Part shown: positions 61,177-64,000 of the stretch, piece by piece | How positions within the stretch are numbered: position 1 is the stretch's first letter | Layout: each line of letters begins with the position of its first letter | Notes under the pieces: generated by a model | Database searches by the model: none | The model's input: the letters and a program-made list of their open reading frames with translations, nothing else | Told to the model about the DNA's origin: nothing | Source: Chitinophaga filiformis | GTDB lineage: Bacteria; Bacteroidota; Bacteroidia; Chitinophagales; Chitinophagaceae | Length of the DNA: 64,000 nucleotides | Direction: 5' to 3' | Assembly (NCBI RefSeq): GCF_021646545.1 | Contig: NZ_JAKIRP010000009.1 | Location: 279,868-343,867 of the forward strand | Translations under genes and position numbers: made by a program

Positions 61177-62031
61177 ATGCATCATTATCCTACACTTTTT
61201 AAGCAATACTTACAACAGAGCGGTTATAGTACAACAACCCAGAACATGTTACCTGGTTGTGTACGTGATTTTTTGCAATACGGGCGTTTTAAGCGGCTAA
61301 CAGAGGTTGCCCCGAGGTGTATCCTTGATTTTTACGAATGGCTGCATATACGGCCTTTAAAGCGCCGAGAGGGGGCATTGAGTGCGGGGATGATCAGCCA
61401 TTATGTATATGCATTGAAAGTGTTCTTTAGCTGGCAGGAGGCCAGTGGAGGCATCAGCTATAACCCGATGAGTGGGTTAAAGTTCCGCAGAGGTGAGCGT
61501 AACAGCCGTGAGGCGCTGGGACAGGATGAAGTAGCGGCCTTGTTTACAGCCGCGTTGAGCATCCGGGAGAGGGTAATGTTACACCTGTTTTATAGCTGTG
61601 GTCTTCGTCGTAGTGAGGCAGTGAAGCTAAGCATCCGTGATGTACAGGCCAGGCACCGGTTATTGTATGTACGTTCAGGTAAAGGGGCCAGCCGTCGTGT
61701 GATCCCGTTGACGGGTAAGGTAGCAGGGGAGTTAACCACCTACCTTGAACAGTGGCGTAAAGGCAAAGAAAGTGATAAGAGTGCCTTTATGCTGAACCGT
61801 GTAGGTAAGGCGATGAGTGGAGTTAGTTATAATCATTTACTGAAAGGTGTGGTCAGACGTGCAGGACTATGGGAGGGGGTCACACCACATTACCTGCGTC
61901 ACAGTATAGCTACGCATCTGCTACAGGGCGGTATGAGCCTTGAATATGTGCGGGACTTTTTAGGTCACAGACACCTGGAAGCGACGCAGATCTATGCCAA
62001 GGTAGGCGCCCATCAATTACAACAGTTATGA
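61177..62031 (+). CDS. Tyrosine recombinase 1, catalytically complete (unit 2)
   Basis: Identical to 53336-54190; R144, K169, H238, R241, H264 and Y273 are all present. Confidence 0.92.
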   Translation: MHHYPTLFKQYLQQSGYSTTTQNMLPGCVRDFLQYGRFKRLTEVAPRCILDFYEWLHIRPLKRREGALSAGMISHYVYALKVFFSWQEASGGISYNPMSGLKFRRGERNSREALGQDEVAALFTAALSIRERVMLHLFYSCGLRRSEAVKLSIRDVQARHRLLYVRSGKGASRRVIPLTGKVAGELTTYLEQWRKGKESDKSAFMLNRVGKAMSGVSYNHLLKGVVRRAGLWEGVTPHYLRHSIATHLLQGGMSLEYVRDFLGHRHLEATQIYAKVGAHQLQQL

Positions 62032-62891
62032 CACTGGAACAGTATTTACAACAGCAATACACCCCATCTACAGCGGCGTCCTATGCCCGCGAAATCAGCA
62101 TCTTTTTATCCGGTTACCCCGAGGCATCTACCGCCGTTTATAAGGACTTAATGGGTTATATAGGCGTCCTTCGTCATCACTATCGTAACAGCCATACTTT
62201 AAACCGGATCGTGAGCAGCATCAAAGTTTATTATGATTACCTGTGCTATACGGGGCAGCGGTCGGATCACCCTGCACGGGGGATCAAACTGCGTGACAGG
62301 CGAAGCCGAGACATCCAGCTGCAGGACCTGTTCAGCAGTACTGAGCTAGAACAGTTACTGGAGCGCAAAGAGCGTTTTAATGCGCTTGCTTTACGAAATA
62401 AGGTGTTAATGAGCTTATTGATCTACCAGGGCTTACAGGTGGGAGAGCTGGCCGCATTACGTGTCCAGGATGTGTTCTTGGAGAGTGGTTCTGTATATAT
62501 CCAATGTACCGCCGTTACCAATAGCCGCACACTGGCCCTAAAGCCGTTACAGGTAGGTTGGTTCAGCAGTTACCTGCAGGAAGTACGCCCTGTATTATTA
62601 GCTGGCCAGGAAAGTGAGCTGCTAATAATCGGCCAGCGTGGTAATGGGATGGCACGAGAAGATATCAGTAAGCATGTAAAACGTAGCTATGCAGGTATGT
62701 TCCGGGGCAGGGAAGTTAGTGCCCAGCGCATCCGCCAGAGTGTAATCGCTAACCTGTTTAAACAGGGCCATGATATAGGTGTAGTACAGCAGTTCGCAGG
62801 TCATAAGTATCCATCCAGCACAGAAAGGTATCGTCAGGACGATGTAGGTCGTTTACAGGCTGCTATAGAGTTGTATCACCCGGTAAGATGA
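62028..62891 (+). CDS. Tyrosine recombinase 2, degenerate active site (unit 2)
   Basis: Identical to 54187-55050, with Q137 and Q233 replacing catalytic residues and the same 4-bp overlap with recombinase 1. Confidence 0.88.
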   Translation: MTLEQYLQQQYTPSTAASYAREISIFLSGYPEASTAVYKDLMGYIGVLRHHYRNSHTLNRIVSSIKVYYDYLCYTGQRSDHPARGIKLRDRRSRDIQLQDLFSSTELEQLLERKERFNALALRNKVLMSLLIYQGLQVGELAALRVQDVFLESGSVYIQCTAVTNSRTLALKPLQVGWFSSYLQEVRPVLLAGQESELLIIGQRGNGMAREDISKHVKRSYAGMFRGREVSAQRIRQSVIANLFKQGHDIGVVQQFAGHKYPSSTERYRQDDVGRLQAAIELYHPVR

Positions 62892-63965
62892 AAAAGTAAG
62901 TATCTGATTAGTGGATACAAAAGTGTATAATGTTATTGTGATTGGAAGTGTAATGTGTAGATAATGAATTAATTACAGTGGGTAGTTCGAATCATGTCAG
63001 GATCCTTAAAAAAAGGTTTTTTTTAAAAAGGAAATAGGTCACAGCAAAGCCGCCAAGTGCCCAAAGAGCATCGGAGAGAAGATTTATAAAGATATCTCTG
63101 ACGGTATCCATTGTTTGCAAAGTTAGCAAAAATGAGTAGTTGCAGTGTATCTAATGTTTATTTTGATCGTGCAGGTATTGTTCCTGTTCTGGGAATCGAA
63201 CCAGCCTCCCACCATCAAATCAGGTCCTTGCGTATTACTAGTGAACCAGGAAAAGCGGTCTCACTCCGTCCTCGGGTCGTACAAAAACCTGCGCCAGGTT
63301 GCGCGCAAGTGTTCCGTATGCAAGGGGCCTATGCGCAACCTGTCACAGTTTTTGCGCCCCTTCGTCCTACGTTCGGGCAGCTCCCGGTCTGGCGGCTGCC
63401 CGCATTGGCTCTGCTATAGCCATCCCTACGCTGCCTCTCGTTTGTCCGCCACCTGCCTAGCCGCCACGGCCTTATCTTTTTGTCTTTGCTGTCCGCTTCG
63501 CTCCCAGCTATTAACAAGGACTAGGCGCGGCTAGCTGCGGCTCCGTGCTACGCTGCGCTACGCACTCCCGCCCCAGCAGCCGTGGCGTCATGGCGGTGGT
63601 GGCGGAGGATCGCTATTAGGCGGCAGATTATAGCTGCCAGGCATTAGACCGCTGACCCACCAGCTGATGAAATGCCTGCGCGAACGTGAGCAGTAGTACC
63701 CTGATCAACGTTAGTACTATCTTGCTTCCGTCGGCAGGATAGTGGATGCGGTGAGCGTCAGTATAAGGGCTATACGGCAGGATAATGCCCATCCGCAGGA
63801 TCTATCCCTCAGCATCAGTAACGCATCCACTATCCCACCGACGTAGTGTTATTTTTTTCTTTCAGCTGAAAGAACAGATGAAAGAAAAAACTATATCTTA
63901 GGGCCAGTTCTTTGAGTAAAAAAGCGTGCAGGGCGGGTTGGCTGTCGGAGTGAAAGTGCGCAGGG
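62892..63965. other. Structured non-coding tail of unit 2
   Basis: Same hairpin-rich tail as 55051-56124. Hairpins lie at 63282-63354, 63374-63402, 63716-63843 and 63853-63890, and the tRNA-like segment at 63181-63252 (minus strand). Confidence 0.7.
62992..63111 (-). CDS. 39-aa membrane peptide (unit 2)
   Basis: Identical to the small frame at 55151-55270, with the same TAACTTTG box (63125-63118) just upstream of its ATG. Confidence 0.55.
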   Translation of the reverse strand: MDTVRDIFINLLSDALWALGGFAVTYFLFKKNLFLRILT

Positions 63966-64000
63966 GACTATCGTTATGGGTTTAATGGGAAGGAGAATGA
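63966..64000 (+). mobile_element. Start of unit 3 of the RHS core/tip array (cut by window edge)
   Basis: The last 35 bases repeat the junction at 56125: GACTATCGT followed by TATGGGTTTAATGGG. They start either a third full unit or the displaced original RHS tip; the window ends before the two can be told apart. Confidence 0.7.

Larger units (their letters stand above)
56125..63965 (+). mobile_element. 7841-bp RHS-tip element, unit 2 (tandem copy)
   Basis: Head-to-tail copy of unit 1. Every protein-coding gene has the same translated sequence at +7841, and the non-coding segments I compared are unchanged. Its left junction reads GAC TAT CGT TAT GGG, the element-type sequence, where unit 1 has GGC TAT AGG TAT GGG. 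The third junction at 63966 matches this one. This is expected if units 2 and 3 sit at circle-type (attP-like) joints. Confidence 0.88.

Noticed and set aside
48284..63965. Treating the 7841-bp repeat as purely an assembly artefact
   Set aside because: An artefact would copy the left flank unchanged, but the first and later junctions differ in codons while encoding the same motif. An artefactual extra copy between two true units still cannot be excluded.

Overview
The window looks like a Bacteroidota chromosome, most probably a Chitinophaga-like member of the Chitinophagaceae. Supporting traits are the ECF sigma/FecR/SusC/SusD arrangement, a type IX secretion (T9SS) sorting tail, very long YD-repeat (RHS) proteins with signal peptides, and promoters of the TAnnTTTG type. 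The genus is inference; no rRNA gene or other species marker is present.

Region 1 (1-28,800) is ordinary chromosome. It holds an AraC regulator, a short-chain dehydrogenase with a direct-repeat operator, a PsiD/phosphatidylserine-decarboxylase-like enzyme, a T9SS-exported putative metallopeptidase, a DHFR-fold reductase, a beta-helix lipoprotein, a VOC protein, a serine hydrolase and a TPR protein. A polysaccharide-utilisation-type locus follows on the minus strand: ECF sigma (23932-24495), FecR (22701-23864), SusC (19123-22512), SusD (17480-19099) and a GH89 alpha-N-acetylglucosaminidase (15119-17338). Beyond it lie a remnant of an FtsX-type permease, three unrecognised genes and a uracil-DNA-glycosylase-like gene.

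Region 2 (29,343-49,285) is a five-gene plus-strand RHS locus: a 1900-aa SpvB/RHS-type protein with a PA14-like domain, a small secreted protein, a 1161-aa repeat-rich secreted protein, a tail-fibre-like protein with an S74 intramolecular-chaperone end, and a 2821-aa RHS protein ending in a toxin-like tip.

Region 3 (48,284-64,000) is the notable part. A 7841-bp unit begins inside the last RHS gene, exactly at the DNA for the conserved core motif YRYGFNGKEND. It is repeated head-to-tail at 56,125, and a third copy starts at 63,966. Each unit carries, in order: an in-frame RHS core plus C-terminal tip, a candidate immunity gene, a bidirectional terminator, an XRE repressor, a divergent operon (SymE-like protein, CHC2/TOPRIM primase with a P-loop domain, two overlapping tyrosine recombinases), a previously unannotated 39-aa membrane peptide, and a roughly 0.9-kb hairpin-rich non-coding tail. 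The tail ends with its own DNA for DYRYGFNGKEND. The codons at the first junction differ from those at the internal junctions, as expected if a circle integrated site-specifically into the RHS core.

My reading is that this is a mobile element that re-tips an RHS toxin by integrating at its invariant core codons, bringing a new tip together with its immunity gene and stacking in tandem. The extra tips in downstream units have no start or upstream RHS body and are silent. The displaced original tip is predicted to lie beyond the right edge of the window.
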